From positions 1 through 25,876 of the IMG/VR virus record IMGVR_UViG_3300030106_007857: a stretch of DNA of 25,876 nucleotides; one strand, given 5' to 3'. The stretch comes from a virus. Both the position numbers and the translations under genes were made by a program. The notes beneath the pieces are model-generated. The model was not told the origin of the DNA and did no database searches. It saw nothing but the letters and a program-made list of their open reading frames with translations. Numbering within the stretch: the first letter of the stretch is position 1; each line of letters opens with the position of its first letter. This document shows positions 6,052 to 14,096 of the stretch, one piece after another.

Positions 6052-8496
6052 CTATAAGAAAGATAAAGCCTTGTCAACAACTTTTACAGAAATTTTCTCA
6101 ATTTTCTTGTTTTTCACTAAAAACTTAGACAGTGGCACTTGTATCGCACTTTTTACCAGGTTTTTAATCTGTCTGGCGTGACTATTTTTTTCTTTTACTT
6201 GATTAAAAATGTGTTTTTTGATTGAAGCGTGATACTCTAGCTCTAGACCTCTCTCTGCTAAACGATCTTTGATGATTTTCAACTCTTGGTTGATGATTTT
6301 TTGTAAGTGATTGTCGTTCAAATTGTTAAAGAATATCACCTCATCTATCCTAGCTAATAATTCAGGGCGTAAATGACTCTTCAAAGCTTTTTTGTAAACG
6401 CTAGAGCCGCTTTCTTTATCTGGCACAAAACCCATGCTTCTTTTAGAGTTTTCATTGTGTCCAATATTAGATGTCATGACTATAACTGTGTTACTAAAAT
6501 CAACATCTCTGTTTAAATTATCAGTAGTATTGCCTTCATCTAATATATGTAAAAGTAAATCTAGAATTTTAGGATCACACTTTTCTACCTCGTCAAACAA
6601 AACAACACAATTAGGGTTGTTTCTAACAAATTCTGTCAATAATCCACCTTCTTCAAATCCAACGTATCCTGCGTTAGCACCTATCAGCTTAGAAATACCA
6701 GTCTTATCTTGGTATTCACTCATATTTAGCTGTATATAGGATTTTTCATTGCCAAAATAGTATTTAGCTATTTTCTTAGCAGTAAATGTCTTACCAACGC
6801 TAGTCCCTCCTATAAATAAGAAGTTAGATAAAGGTTTTTGTGGATCATTTAAACCAGCTTTAGCACATGCAAGGGCGTTATTTATAACCGAAATCGTTTG
6901 TTCTTGGCCAAAGATTTCACTATTCATTTGCTTCTCAAAATTATTAAATGAAGAGCTGTTTTTAGCTATACTTTTAGGGGCTAAACCAGTTTTTTCGCTA
7001 AAAATTGTAACAATGTCACTTTGCCTGATTTTATGCTTGCGCCCTTTTGGTTTAGAGCTACCAGCTAGTTCTTTTAAATAATCTTTTATGACGTTAGTGA
7101 ACTCTTCTTCGTCCATTTTTTCGTCATCATTATTTTTAACTAGGTAGTTACATAGTTTTTCTTTAGCACTTGTCATTTCCTTAGACTCCGTAAAATATTT
7201 TATTTTGGTTCTAGCGCCTATTTGGTCTATCAAGTCAAATGCTTTATCTGGAAATCTTTGATTACTCAAAAGCTTCTCTGATAAATCTAAAATTGCGTCT
7301 ATATTATCTTCTGTATACTTTACGTGATGAAACTTCTCATAAAAAGGTAATGCTTGCATCACTATGTCTTTAGTTGCTTTTTTAGACGGCTCTTCTACTA
7401 CAATTTTATCGAAACGTCTTTTCATAGCAGTGTCTTTCTCAAAGAATTTTTTATATTCCTGAGATGTTGTAGCTCCTATGCACTTTATATCTCCCCTAGC
7501 GAGGGCAGGTTTAAGCATATTTGATGCGTCTACAGCTCCTTCTGAATTACCTGCTCCTATAATTGTGTGTATTTCATCAAAAAACAACACAATGTGGTCA
7601 TCTTTAGCCGCTTCAGCTATCAAAGCCTTAAATCTTTCCTCAAATTCTCCTCTATACTTCGTGCCAGCTATCATTGCGCTAATGTCAACGGTATAAATCG
7701 TCATCATGCCGAGATGTGGTGGCACTTGTTGGGTAACAATTTTTTGAGCCAATCCTTCTACAATCGCAGTTTTTCCCACGCCAGCCTCTCCAACCAGTAT
7801 AGCATTACTTTTATTCTTTTTAGATAAAATCTCTATAAGATTTTTTGTTTCATTATTTCTACCTGTAATTTTAGCAGGTTGATCGGTCAAAAATTTTTCA
7901 TTTAAGTTTATGCAGTATTGTTGCAAATTGCTAACCGCTGGCTTAGTTGGTGTTTCATCCACAAATTTTACGAATTTAGGGCCTTTTTTGCCCTCTATTT
8001 GTAGTATATTCTTAACTTGATCTGTGGGAGGTATACTTGTCTCTAAAACATGTGTCTCTATTACATCTTTTACGTGTGCTGGCTCAATTTCTTTACTACG
8101 TAAATATTCTACAAGCTCTCCACCCATATCTAATACAGTATAAAGTATATGTTCTACGTTGATAAAGAAACTATCAAACATATCAGAGAACTCTTTAGCA
8201 AAGACAATAATGTCATTGACATCTTGATGCCAGCCCCCCTGCCCTTTTGTTGATTCAAACTTCTTGGGATGTTTAGATGCGTATTCTCTAAATATTTTAG
8301 CATACCTTTCGGTATCTAGAGGCACCCCATACCCTTTAAATTTTATTTTTAAACTATCAGATAAGTTAGCTAGACAACCATATATTAAGTGAGAACAGTC
8401 CACAACAGAGTGACCATTAGCTTCTGCAAAATTTTTGGCATCCTTTAAACCTTGTTTAGCTTTTGGGGTTAGATTGAAATCGGTTAGACCCATCAT
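6052..8496 (-). CDS. ClpA/ClpC-like double AAA+ protein unfoldase
   Basis: 814 aa; two adjacent ATGs (8496 and 8493) are possible starts. Residues 1-150 form a Clp-type double-repeat N-domain. D1 is about 190-430, with Walker A GEAGVGKT (236-243), Walker B FFDEIH (D307, E308), the pore-loop segment GTKYRGEFEERF and arginine-finger region MKRRF (358-362). A short linker of about 90 residues follows, not the large coiled-coil M-domain of ClpB. D2 is about 515-814, with Walker A GGTSVGKT (563-570), Walker B VVLFDEVEK (D635, E636), pore loop GYVGFEEGG (610-618) and sensor-2 SHARQIK. MGF (688-690) sits where ClpA and ClpC carry the ClpP-docking tripeptide. Such enzymes unfold proteins and feed them to ClpP; no clpP is in the window, so a host ClpP or a protease-free role is likely. 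Confidence 0.92.
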   Translation of the reverse strand: MMGLTDFNLTPKAKQGLKDAKNFAEANGHSVVDCSHLIYGCLANLSDSLKIKFKGYGVPLDTERYAKIFREYASKHPKKFESTKGQGGWHQDVNDIIVFAKEFSDMFDSFFINVEHILYTVLDMGGELVEYLRSKEIEPAHVKDVIETHVLETSIPPTDQVKNILQIEGKKGPKFVKFVDETPTKPAVSNLQQYCINLNEKFLTDQPAKITGRNNETKNLIEILSKKNKSNAILVGEAGVGKTAIVEGLAQKIVTQQVPPHLGMMTIYTVDISAMIAGTKYRGEFEERFKALIAEAAKDDHIVLFFDEIHTIIGAGNSEGAVDASNMLKPALARGDIKCIGATTSQEYKKFFEKDTAMKRRFDKIVVEEPSKKATKDIVMQALPFYEKFHHVKYTEDNIDAILDLSEKLLSNQRFPDKAFDLIDQIGARTKIKYFTESKEMTSAKEKLCNYLVKNNDDEKMDEEEFTNVIKDYLKELAGSSKPKGRKHKIRQSDIVTIFSEKTGLAPKSIAKNSSSFNNFEKQMNSEIFGQEQTISVINNALACAKAGLNDPQKPLSNFLFIGGTSVGKTFTAKKIAKYYFGNEKSYIQLNMSEYQDKTGISKLIGANAGYVGFEEGGLLTEFVRNNPNCVVLFDEVEKCDPKILDLLLHILDEGNTTDNLNRDVDFSNTVIVMTSNIGHNENSKRSMGFVPDKESGSSVYKKALKSHLRPELLARIDEVIFFNNLNDNHLQKIINQELKIIKDRLAERGLELEYHASIKKHIFNQVKEKNSHARQIKNLVKSAIQVPLSKFLVKNKKIEKISVKVVDKALSFL

Positions 8497-8507
8497 AATT
8501 CTTTACA

Positions 8508-11054
8508 CTATTTAACTTCAGATAACTTCATGTAGATTTTATCCTTTAACGGAAATATTTTATCAATGAACACGACATCATCACCTTTCGATCCATATAT
8601 AATTATAATATCGTTTTTAACTGGTAGTTTTTTACCACTATCTAAGTAATCAGTCAACCTAGATTCTTGATTGCTATCTAAGAAAAGACCGTTTACTGAA
8701 CCAACTTCATCTTGTATTGATAACCTAGCATATTTATTACCATTTCTGCTAGTTCTCCTCATTATATCAGTTAGCACACCTACAAATTTTACATTAGACC
8801 TTTCTGGCAAATCTATAATTACCTCTGATGAGTGAAACTCATCTTCGTAGCTAAACACCTGTCTAATGTTATGTGAATAACTATAACCAAGCAACTTCTC
8901 CTCAAAAAACCAATTCGCATATTTGAGATGTTGTCGATTCATGTCAAATATCTCTTTGTATGGTGCAAATTTCTTGCGAAAAGTTTCAAACCTGCGATCA
9001 GCAAACATTTTGCGGTTATCATCACCAACCATGTCTTTTTTACGAGTATCATGTATGGCAGTGATTATATCGTAATTGTAGTCTTCTCCTAGAGATATTA
9101 AATTTCTTTTTTCTCTGTCTGTGAGAATATTAAATGTTTGAGCCTCTAAAACCAACCTGCATCTGTTGCTAGAAACAAATGAATCAAGTAAGCCAGCTTG
9201 TATTAGTGCGGACAAAGTTCCTATATTTAAACCCGCTTGTTTCGCAGAGATAAATACTTCATATTTGTTCTCGAAACTTTCCTCTCTGAACTCTAGAAGG
9301 GACTCTAAAACTTTGGTAGATACACCCTTGATTGAGTTCAAACCATATCTGATGTTCTTACCCTCTATCTTGAAATCAATGTCAGACTTGTTTAGGTCTG
9401 GTGGTAAAAGCTTTATATCGAAGTTGCCAAGCTCCTGCGTGATTTTAGCTATCTCTTCATGAGAGTTTGGTTCATACTTAGTGTATTTTAAAAGACTTAA
9501 AAAGAATTCTTGAGGATAATTAAATTTTAAGTAAACAGTGCAAGCAGCAAGGTAGGCATAACTAATTGAGTGAGACTTGTTAAAAGAATAGTTGGCAGAA
9601 TCCTCTGCGACCCTCCAAAGAACATCACCGATAGCTGGATCTAATTCATTTTCTTGTATTTTTTGTTCGATCTTAGCTTTCCAAGCTGGCATCTGATCAA
9701 CCTTTTTCTTACCTACTATACGGCGCAACTGCTCTGACTCATCTAGACTAAAACCAACTTTGACAGCCATTTTCATAAGCTGTTCTTGGTAAAGAGGAAT
9801 ACCCCCCGTATAGCTAAGGATGTCATCAAAAAACTCATGCACAGACTGGAACTCTCCAGTTCTAACATAATCAGCATAACTATCTTTGAAGTCTAAAGCC
9901 CCAGGTCTTGCTATAGCTACAACTGCTGATAACTGCTCTAAGTTTTGAGGCGCAATCTGTTGACAGACTTTGAAATTAGTCTCTGCCTCTATCTGGAACA
10001 GTCCTTGAGGAGATCTTAAGCAAGCGAGAGCGGCGTATATGGAATCGTCATTGGGGTCTATGTCTTCTGCTTTAATGTCAAGCTGCTTACAAACGTCATG
10101 AACCACTGATAATGTCCGCAAACCTAGAATATCAAACTTAACACTAAGGCTTGCGACATCATTCATGTCATAACCAGAAACAAGCGCCCCATCGTTTGTT
10201 GTTTGCAGTGGCATGATGTTTTCTAAATCATAGTAAGAAATACAAATGCCAGATGGATGAACTCCAGTGTTTTTATTTAACCCTTGTAATTTTTTTGCTA
10301 TCTTAAAAGCTTTACAATGTTTATCTGCATAAGATCGAAAACTTTCACTCTCTTCATAAGCGTCATCTAACTTAGCAACAATACCAAAGTGTTTTGGAAT
10401 AGTATCGCTGATTTGATTGACTTCTTGTTCATTAAGCTCCTCGACTATCTTGCCACACTCTTTCATGCAGAGCTTACTACTTAATGTGTTTAAGGTTAAA
10501 ATTTTAGATGTCCTGCCCTCAAATTTTTTCTCTATGTATTTAATGACTTCTAACCGACGATCATAAGAAATGTCGTTATCAACATCAGCTAGTAAGCTAC
10601 CATCAAGATAAACCTCACCTTCATGCTCTATCTTTCTAGCTCTGCTCTTGGAAACAAACCTTTCAAAGAAAAGATCATATTTAATTGGGTCAATATTAGT
10701 AACACCAATAACGTAGAGCACTAAAGATCCTGCTGCGCTACCCCGACCCGCACCCGTGGGAATATCATTTTCTTTACAATAATTGAGAATGTCCCAATTC
10801 AAAAGTATGTAATCCACAAAACCTAACTCATCAAAGATTGTCAGCTCTTCTTTTAATCTTTCATAATAAACTGTAGCGTTATCTAGTTTGTCTATGCCTT
10901 TTTGTTTGACCTTGCTAAAGCATAGCTTTCTAAGGAATTGAAATGTATTTCCCAGGTCATCACAAGATACCTGATCGTAATATTTTTTTTCTATTTCAAT
11001 TTTAGGGAGTTTTACTCCAACTGGAAAAGGGGTATTATAACCTGTGAAACTCAT
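8508..11054 (-). CDS. DnaE-type DNA polymerase III alpha, catalytic core without PHP domain
   Basis: 848 aa, ATG one base after the upstream stop. It is a C-family replicative polymerase core. Palm motif GAGRGSAAGSLVLY (101-114) is followed by YDLFFERFV. The metal-binding run ADVDND gives D157, D159 and D161, matching the PDxDxDF motif but preceded by an extra segment (about 140-154, containing VYLDGSLL). The third catalytic aspartate is D308 in KFDILGLRTL. Further motifs are GLFQIEAE (351-358), ARPGALD, PLYQEQLMKMA and YSFNKSHSISYAY (489-501), then a helix-hairpin-helix-like region (LIQAGLLDSF) and a C-terminal OB fold beginning VKFVGVLTDI. Cellular DnaE is about 1,160 aa; here the first 250 or so residues, including PHP, are encoded separately at 12287-13039. 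It presumably acts with that piece and the DnaQ exonuclease. Confidence 0.93.
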   Translation of the reverse strand: MSFTGYNTPFPVGVKLPKIEIEKKYYDQVSCDDLGNTFQFLRKLCFSKVKQKGIDKLDNATVYYERLKEELTIFDELGFVDYILLNWDILNYCKENDIPTGAGRGSAAGSLVLYVIGVTNIDPIKYDLFFERFVSKSRARKIEHEGEVYLDGSLLADVDNDISYDRRLEVIKYIEKKFEGRTSKILTLNTLSSKLCMKECGKIVEELNEQEVNQISDTIPKHFGIVAKLDDAYEESESFRSYADKHCKAFKIAKKLQGLNKNTGVHPSGICISYYDLENIMPLQTTNDGALVSGYDMNDVASLSVKFDILGLRTLSVVHDVCKQLDIKAEDIDPNDDSIYAALACLRSPQGLFQIEAETNFKVCQQIAPQNLEQLSAVVAIARPGALDFKDSYADYVRTGEFQSVHEFFDDILSYTGGIPLYQEQLMKMAVKVGFSLDESEQLRRIVGKKKVDQMPAWKAKIEQKIQENELDPAIGDVLWRVAEDSANYSFNKSHSISYAYLAACTVYLKFNYPQEFFLSLLKYTKYEPNSHEEIAKITQELGNFDIKLLPPDLNKSDIDFKIEGKNIRYGLNSIKGVSTKVLESLLEFREESFENKYEVFISAKQAGLNIGTLSALIQAGLLDSFVSSNRCRLVLEAQTFNILTDREKRNLISLGEDYNYDIITAIHDTRKKDMVGDDNRKMFADRRFETFRKKFAPYKEIFDMNRQHLKYANWFFEEKLLGYSYSHNIRQVFSYEDEFHSSEVIIDLPERSNVKFVGVLTDIMRRTSRNGNKYARLSIQDEVGSVNGLFLDSNQESRLTDYLDSGKKLPVKNDIIIIYGSKGDDVVFIDKIFPLKDKIYMKLSEVK

Positions 11055-11055
11055 T

Positions 11056-11670
11056 TTAAATCATCTTTATGGCGACTAAATCTTCAGGACATTTTTGATC
11101 AACAATAATTGAGTAATTAAACTCTGAAAGACGTTGAACCGTTTTCTTTAGAGTCGGACCATTTGTTTTAAAAGTTCCTTCAGAGTGACTGTGTTCAAAA
11201 CGGATATATCCAATCTTATATTTATCTAAGTTGATATCATTGATAATCTGACAGTCTAAACCCTCTACGTCCACATAAAGCCTATCTATAGGTTCACCAT
11301 CGAAATAGTCCAAAAGTGTGCTGATCCGAAGGGCTGAAACCCTTTCCTTCTTAACTTCCATAGGAGGTTTATTTGATATCTCCCCTTCTATCTTCTTATG
11401 AGTTTTTACATGCTGTTCTAGAAGAGAACAATGCACGTTATTAGGAACATCCACAGGATAGAATAAATCGACTTCCTTTTCATCTGTATCCACTACCGCG
11501 ACATGCTGGAATTTAATATTATTAAAGTCCTTATAGAATTCTTTGGCCAAATCAAGGGCGCTAGACGATGCATCGACCAATAAAGCTTTGGGCGATTCTT
11601 GTTTATAAAATTTAAGCAATTCGCTAACCTTATCGTTTGCTTCATTGCAGCCAATTTGTAGTATGTTCAT
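11056..11670 (-). CDS. FkbM-family SAM-dependent methyltransferase
   Basis: 204 aa. A Rossmann methyltransferase start (MNILQIGCNEAND) leads to an acidic-loop strand (KALLVDASSSALDLAKEF). The FkbM signature is in the second half: VSALRISTLLDYF, then RLYVDVEGLDCQIINDI, matching the family pattern L-x2-L-x(n)-DVEG-x-(E/D). FkbM enzymes usually O-methylate sugars or small metabolites. The position is odd: it lies between the DnaQ gene (3 nt away) and the polymerase core (1 nt away), and so separates the two parts of the polymerase. It may belong functionally with the sugar cassette upstream. The substrate cannot be read from sequence. Confidence 0.8.
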   Translation of the reverse strand: MNILQIGCNEANDKVSELLKFYKQESPKALLVDASSSALDLAKEFYKDFNNIKFQHVAVVDTDEKEVDLFYPVDVPNNVHCSLLEQHVKTHKKIEGEISNKPPMEVKKERVSALRISTLLDYFDGEPIDRLYVDVEGLDCQIINDINLDKYKIGYIRFEHSHSEGTFKTNGPTLKKTVQRLSEFNYSIIVDQKCPEDLVAIKMI

Positions 11671-11673
11671 AGT

Positions 11674-12306
11674 TTATATGTCTAATTCAAAAAGTTGTTT
11701 GCGAAATATCTTAAAATTCATCTCTATGTCATATAAGGCATCATGCAATCTCTTAGCATCATGAGGAATGTTATATTTTTTTAGCAAAAAGCCTTGAGAT
11801 GTTTTCAATCCTCTCTCTTTATAGTTCACTAATCTATATTGCCAGCTAATAAAGTCTTCATTATCTACAGGTATTTGTTTAGCTATAGCAGTGGCTAAAG
11901 CTCTAGTATCTATTATCCTTGATACGTAATCGTAATCAACCTTCTGGCGCATAAGATGTCTCCAAACATTAAGCATATAGACATCAAAACCTAAAACATT
12001 TTGTCCTACTAAAAGAGTATTTGGGTCATAAAAGTCTTTAGCAAAGAGATCCCAAACTTCTTCTGGTGGCTTACATTTTTTTCTATAGCTGGCTTGACTG
12101 AACCCTGTAACTCTAGCTGCATCTGGAGAGACATTTAGATCAGGCCAATCTATATAAAGATCATGCTTAGATATAATCCTATCACCCTCCGCTACAAGCC
12201 AAGCTATCTGCCAAGGCTTTGAGCTAACTAAATTAAGACCTTCGGTCTCAGTATCAAAGACTAGATACTTTTGTTTTTTATTAAACCTAAGAAGCGTCTC
12301 GTTCAT
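11674..12306 (-). CDS. DnaQ-like DEDDh 3'-5' exonuclease (proofreading subunit)
   Basis: 210 aa. All three exonuclease motifs are present: Exo I FDTETEGL (D18, E20), Exo II VGQNVLGFDVYML (D108) and Exo III RLHDALYDIEMNF (H188, D193), giving the DEDDh set of the epsilon proofreading subunit. It has only the nuclease domain. C-family polymerases generally lack their own exonuclease, and this gene overlaps the PHP-piece gene by 20 bp, so proofreading for the polymerase encoded on either side is the natural role. The alternative is a general single-strand exonuclease for end processing. Confidence 0.88.
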   Translation of the reverse strand: MNETLLRFNKKQKYLVFDTETEGLNLVSSKPWQIAWLVAEGDRIISKHDLYIDWPDLNVSPDAARVTGFSQASYRKKCKPPEEVWDLFAKDFYDPNTLLVGQNVLGFDVYMLNVWRHLMRQKVDYDYVSRIIDTRALATAIAKQIPVDNEDFISWQYRLVNYKERGLKTSQGFLLKKYNIPHDAKRLHDALYDIEMNFKIFRKQLFELDI

Positions 12307-13039
12307 TTTTACTCTCTAGATATGATTCAAAACAAAACTCTTTACTACCAAAATGCTCTAACCTTGGACTACTTAATGTAGCAGCTTTCCCAAAGTTTCT
12401 GTTACAAAGAATTTTATATGTTTGCAATGCTTCTGCATCGTCTTTGTTTTTGTAAAAAATACTTTTGACTAGCCTAACTGGTCTTTGCAAACTTTTAGAA
12501 AATTTTATAACTTTTCTCTCTAGTAAAGTATCAAAAGGTAAATTATTTCTCTCTACCCAAAATGTCGGGGATATATCGCTAAAGTCGGGGATACACTTTT
12601 TAAGATAAAGATTGTTGTTGAAAATAAAAGAATCATAAAAGGGTATAACAAGCTCAACATCGTTAGTCCAAATATTATTCAAGAATGCAAAATCTACCTT
12701 ACCTTTTCCTGTGTGAGCGTAAGAATAAATTTTGTAAAGTAAGCGACAACCCTCATCATTTTTTGCAAATATAACTATTTTGTGATCTGAGTTGTCATCC
12801 TCATTTATATCGTTGCAGCAGGTGATTCTAAGGCCAAAAACAAGAGCAATATCCTCTTCTTGGCAGCGATTATGAGCCGTGACAAAACCCGTCATAGAAT
12901 CCTCTACTAAGACAAGCGATCCGATTGAGTTCTCTTTACAAATCTCAATGATGCTATCAGCTCCACCCTCTTTTGATTCCTTGTCTAAGGTCAAAATGCT
13001 TTTACCTATGGAAAAGGTTGACTTAAATACTGGAGTCAT
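12287..13039 (-). CDS. Separate, degenerate PHP/N-terminal piece of the DnaE polymerase
   Basis: 250 aa. The layout follows the first 250 or so residues of DnaE. An opening strand and loop, FKSTFSIGKSILTLD (5-19), replaces the usual HxHS-YSLLDG. Next comes DSIIEICKENSIGSLVLVEDSMTGFVTAH (about 28-56) where DnaE has the A-x(n)-G-x-ALA-TDH-x2-G segment, then ALVFGLRI (65-72). The last third (PVRLVKSIFYKNKDDAEALQTYKILC) matches the ATNDVHY-x4-D-x2-A-x-D-x-L-x-C region that ends PHP. The metal-binding histidines of the opening motif are absent, so phosphatase or exonuclease activity is unlikely; a structural role next to the core is inferred. No intein-like extension follows residue 240. A GAGG touches the ATG. 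Confidence 0.7.
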   Translation of the reverse strand: MTPVFKSTFSIGKSILTLDKESKEGGADSIIEICKENSIGSLVLVEDSMTGFVTAHNRCQEEDIALVFGLRITCCNDINEDDNSDHKIVIFAKNDEGCRLLYKIYSYAHTGKGKVDFAFLNNIWTNDVELVIPFYDSFIFNNNLYLKKCIPDFSDISPTFWVERNNLPFDTLLERKVIKFSKSLQRPVRLVKSIFYKNKDDAEALQTYKILCNRNFGKAATLSSPRLEHFGSKEFCFESYLESKNERDAS

Positions 13040-13046
13040 CCTCTAC

Positions 13047-13074
13047 ATTTTACAATCAGTAAACATCAAGTCAA
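13047..13074 (-). promoter_or_regulatory. Candidate sigma-70-type promoter before the polymerase PHP-piece gene
   Basis: On the minus strand TTGACT (13074-13069) and TAAAAT (13052-13047) are 16 bp apart, each one base from the bacterial -35 and -10 consensus. The start point would fall near 13041-13039, almost on the ATG at 13039, giving a leaderless or nearly leaderless message. It spans most of one of the few gaps in the window (31 bp). In AT-rich DNA such a match can arise by chance, so this is only a candidate. Confidence 0.3.
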
Positions 13075-14096
13075 GAACAATGTGCAGGACAACCCTTGTA
13101 GTATCGCATTTCGTATTTGCAACCCTCTGGCACTAAATCTTCTGAAAAGTCCTCTTCAAAATAAGATTTAATAATATTACCCTCTTGATCTAAGATCTCA
13201 TAATAAAAAAAATCAAACTTCATCGAACAATGCCACTTTGGATTACCATCTTTTTTAAGTTCTCCTTTTTGAGTAGCAAAACCACATAATAGTTTGCCGC
13301 TGAAGGAATTATCCGTTGGAAACCCTTGATGAGCTGCGTAGTTTTTTATAGCGTCTTTCTCTGTAAAGTTATCGAGATATCTCTGTATCTCAGAGAGCTG
13401 TATTTCAAAACCAGCAAGTTCATCATCATCTAAAGGCTCCATACGCATGACACCCGATTTTTCAGCGTTAGGATCTAGATCAAATTTTAAAAATAAGAAC
13501 TCACTAACCCTTTTTGAATATTCTGGAAATAAATTTTTTACAGCTAAACTATACATTAAGTCCTGTAAGTTATCTGTCCGATCTTTACCCTTAAAAACTT
13601 CTTTACTAGTTTTAAAGTCTCTTATTATAGCAAACCTTTTCTTTTTATACAAGAAGAGCTTATCTATGAACCCTCTGATCTTGTATTTTATTTCGCCATC
13701 ACTTTTGATAATATCAAAATCTTTTTCAGAGTATTCTTCTGTAGGTTTCCCTATATCTCCTCCAAAAAAATCGTAGGATAGACCGTTGAAGATCATGTCC
13801 TTCATCATGTCTACATTTTCTTCATCATCTACACCTTCTCTAACAGCATGAGACATTATCAGCCTTTTTATGGAGGGTATACAAAAAACATCTTCTGTTT
13901 TAAGTATTTTATTAAAATATTTTTTGCGTCCTTTAACGCCTAATACCTCAAACACTAAATGACAAATGGAGCCACGCTTGGCTCCCTCATTACTTTTGTC
14001 TGGTAATTTTAGTTTGTATTTGCACCAGTATAACCACGAACACGATTGAGCCGTCTTTATCCTGCTTGCAGATAAAGGTGTATTCGGTTCAGGCAT
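13071..14096 (-). CDS. RecB/Cas4-type PD-(D/E)XK nuclease
   Basis: 341 aa from the ATG at 14096, which gives an 8-bp overlap with the primase stop; the longer frame needs a TTG at 14159. The RecB-family nuclease order is complete: H46 (GSICHLVFE), D145 (RGFIDKLF), D160-F-K162 (IIRDFKTSK) and Q178/Y182 (NLQDLMYSL). Cysteines C19 and C25 near the start, with C326, C336 and C340 at the end (YYKGCPAHC), recall the Cas4/AddB arrangement in which an early cysteine and a C-terminal trio bind an iron-sulphur cluster; here the spacing is unusual and the cluster is only a suggestion. The likely role is a 5'/3' exonuclease in phage recombination, next to the primase, helicase and RecA-like genes. Confidence 0.85.
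   Translation of the reverse strand: MPEPNTPLSASRIKTAQSCSWLYWCKYKLKLPDKSNEGAKRGSICHLVFEVLGVKGRKKYFNKILKTEDVFCIPSIKRLIMSHAVREGVDDEENVDMMKDMIFNGLSYDFFGGDIGKPTEEYSEKDFDIIKSDGEIKYKIRGFIDKLFLYKKKRFAIIRDFKTSKEVFKGKDRTDNLQDLMYSLAVKNLFPEYSKRVSEFLFLKFDLDPNAEKSGVMRMEPLDDDELAGFEIQLSEIQRYLDNFTEKDAIKNYAAHQGFPTDNSFSGKLLCGFATQKGELKKDGNPKWHCSMKFDFFYYEILDQEGNIIKSYFEEDFSEDLVPEGCKYEMRYYKGCPAHCS

Noticed and set aside
12287-13039. Split intein joining the two polymerase pieces
   Set aside because: Neither the end of the PHP piece nor the start of the core has an intein-length extension or splice-site residues; both break directly in polymerase sequence.
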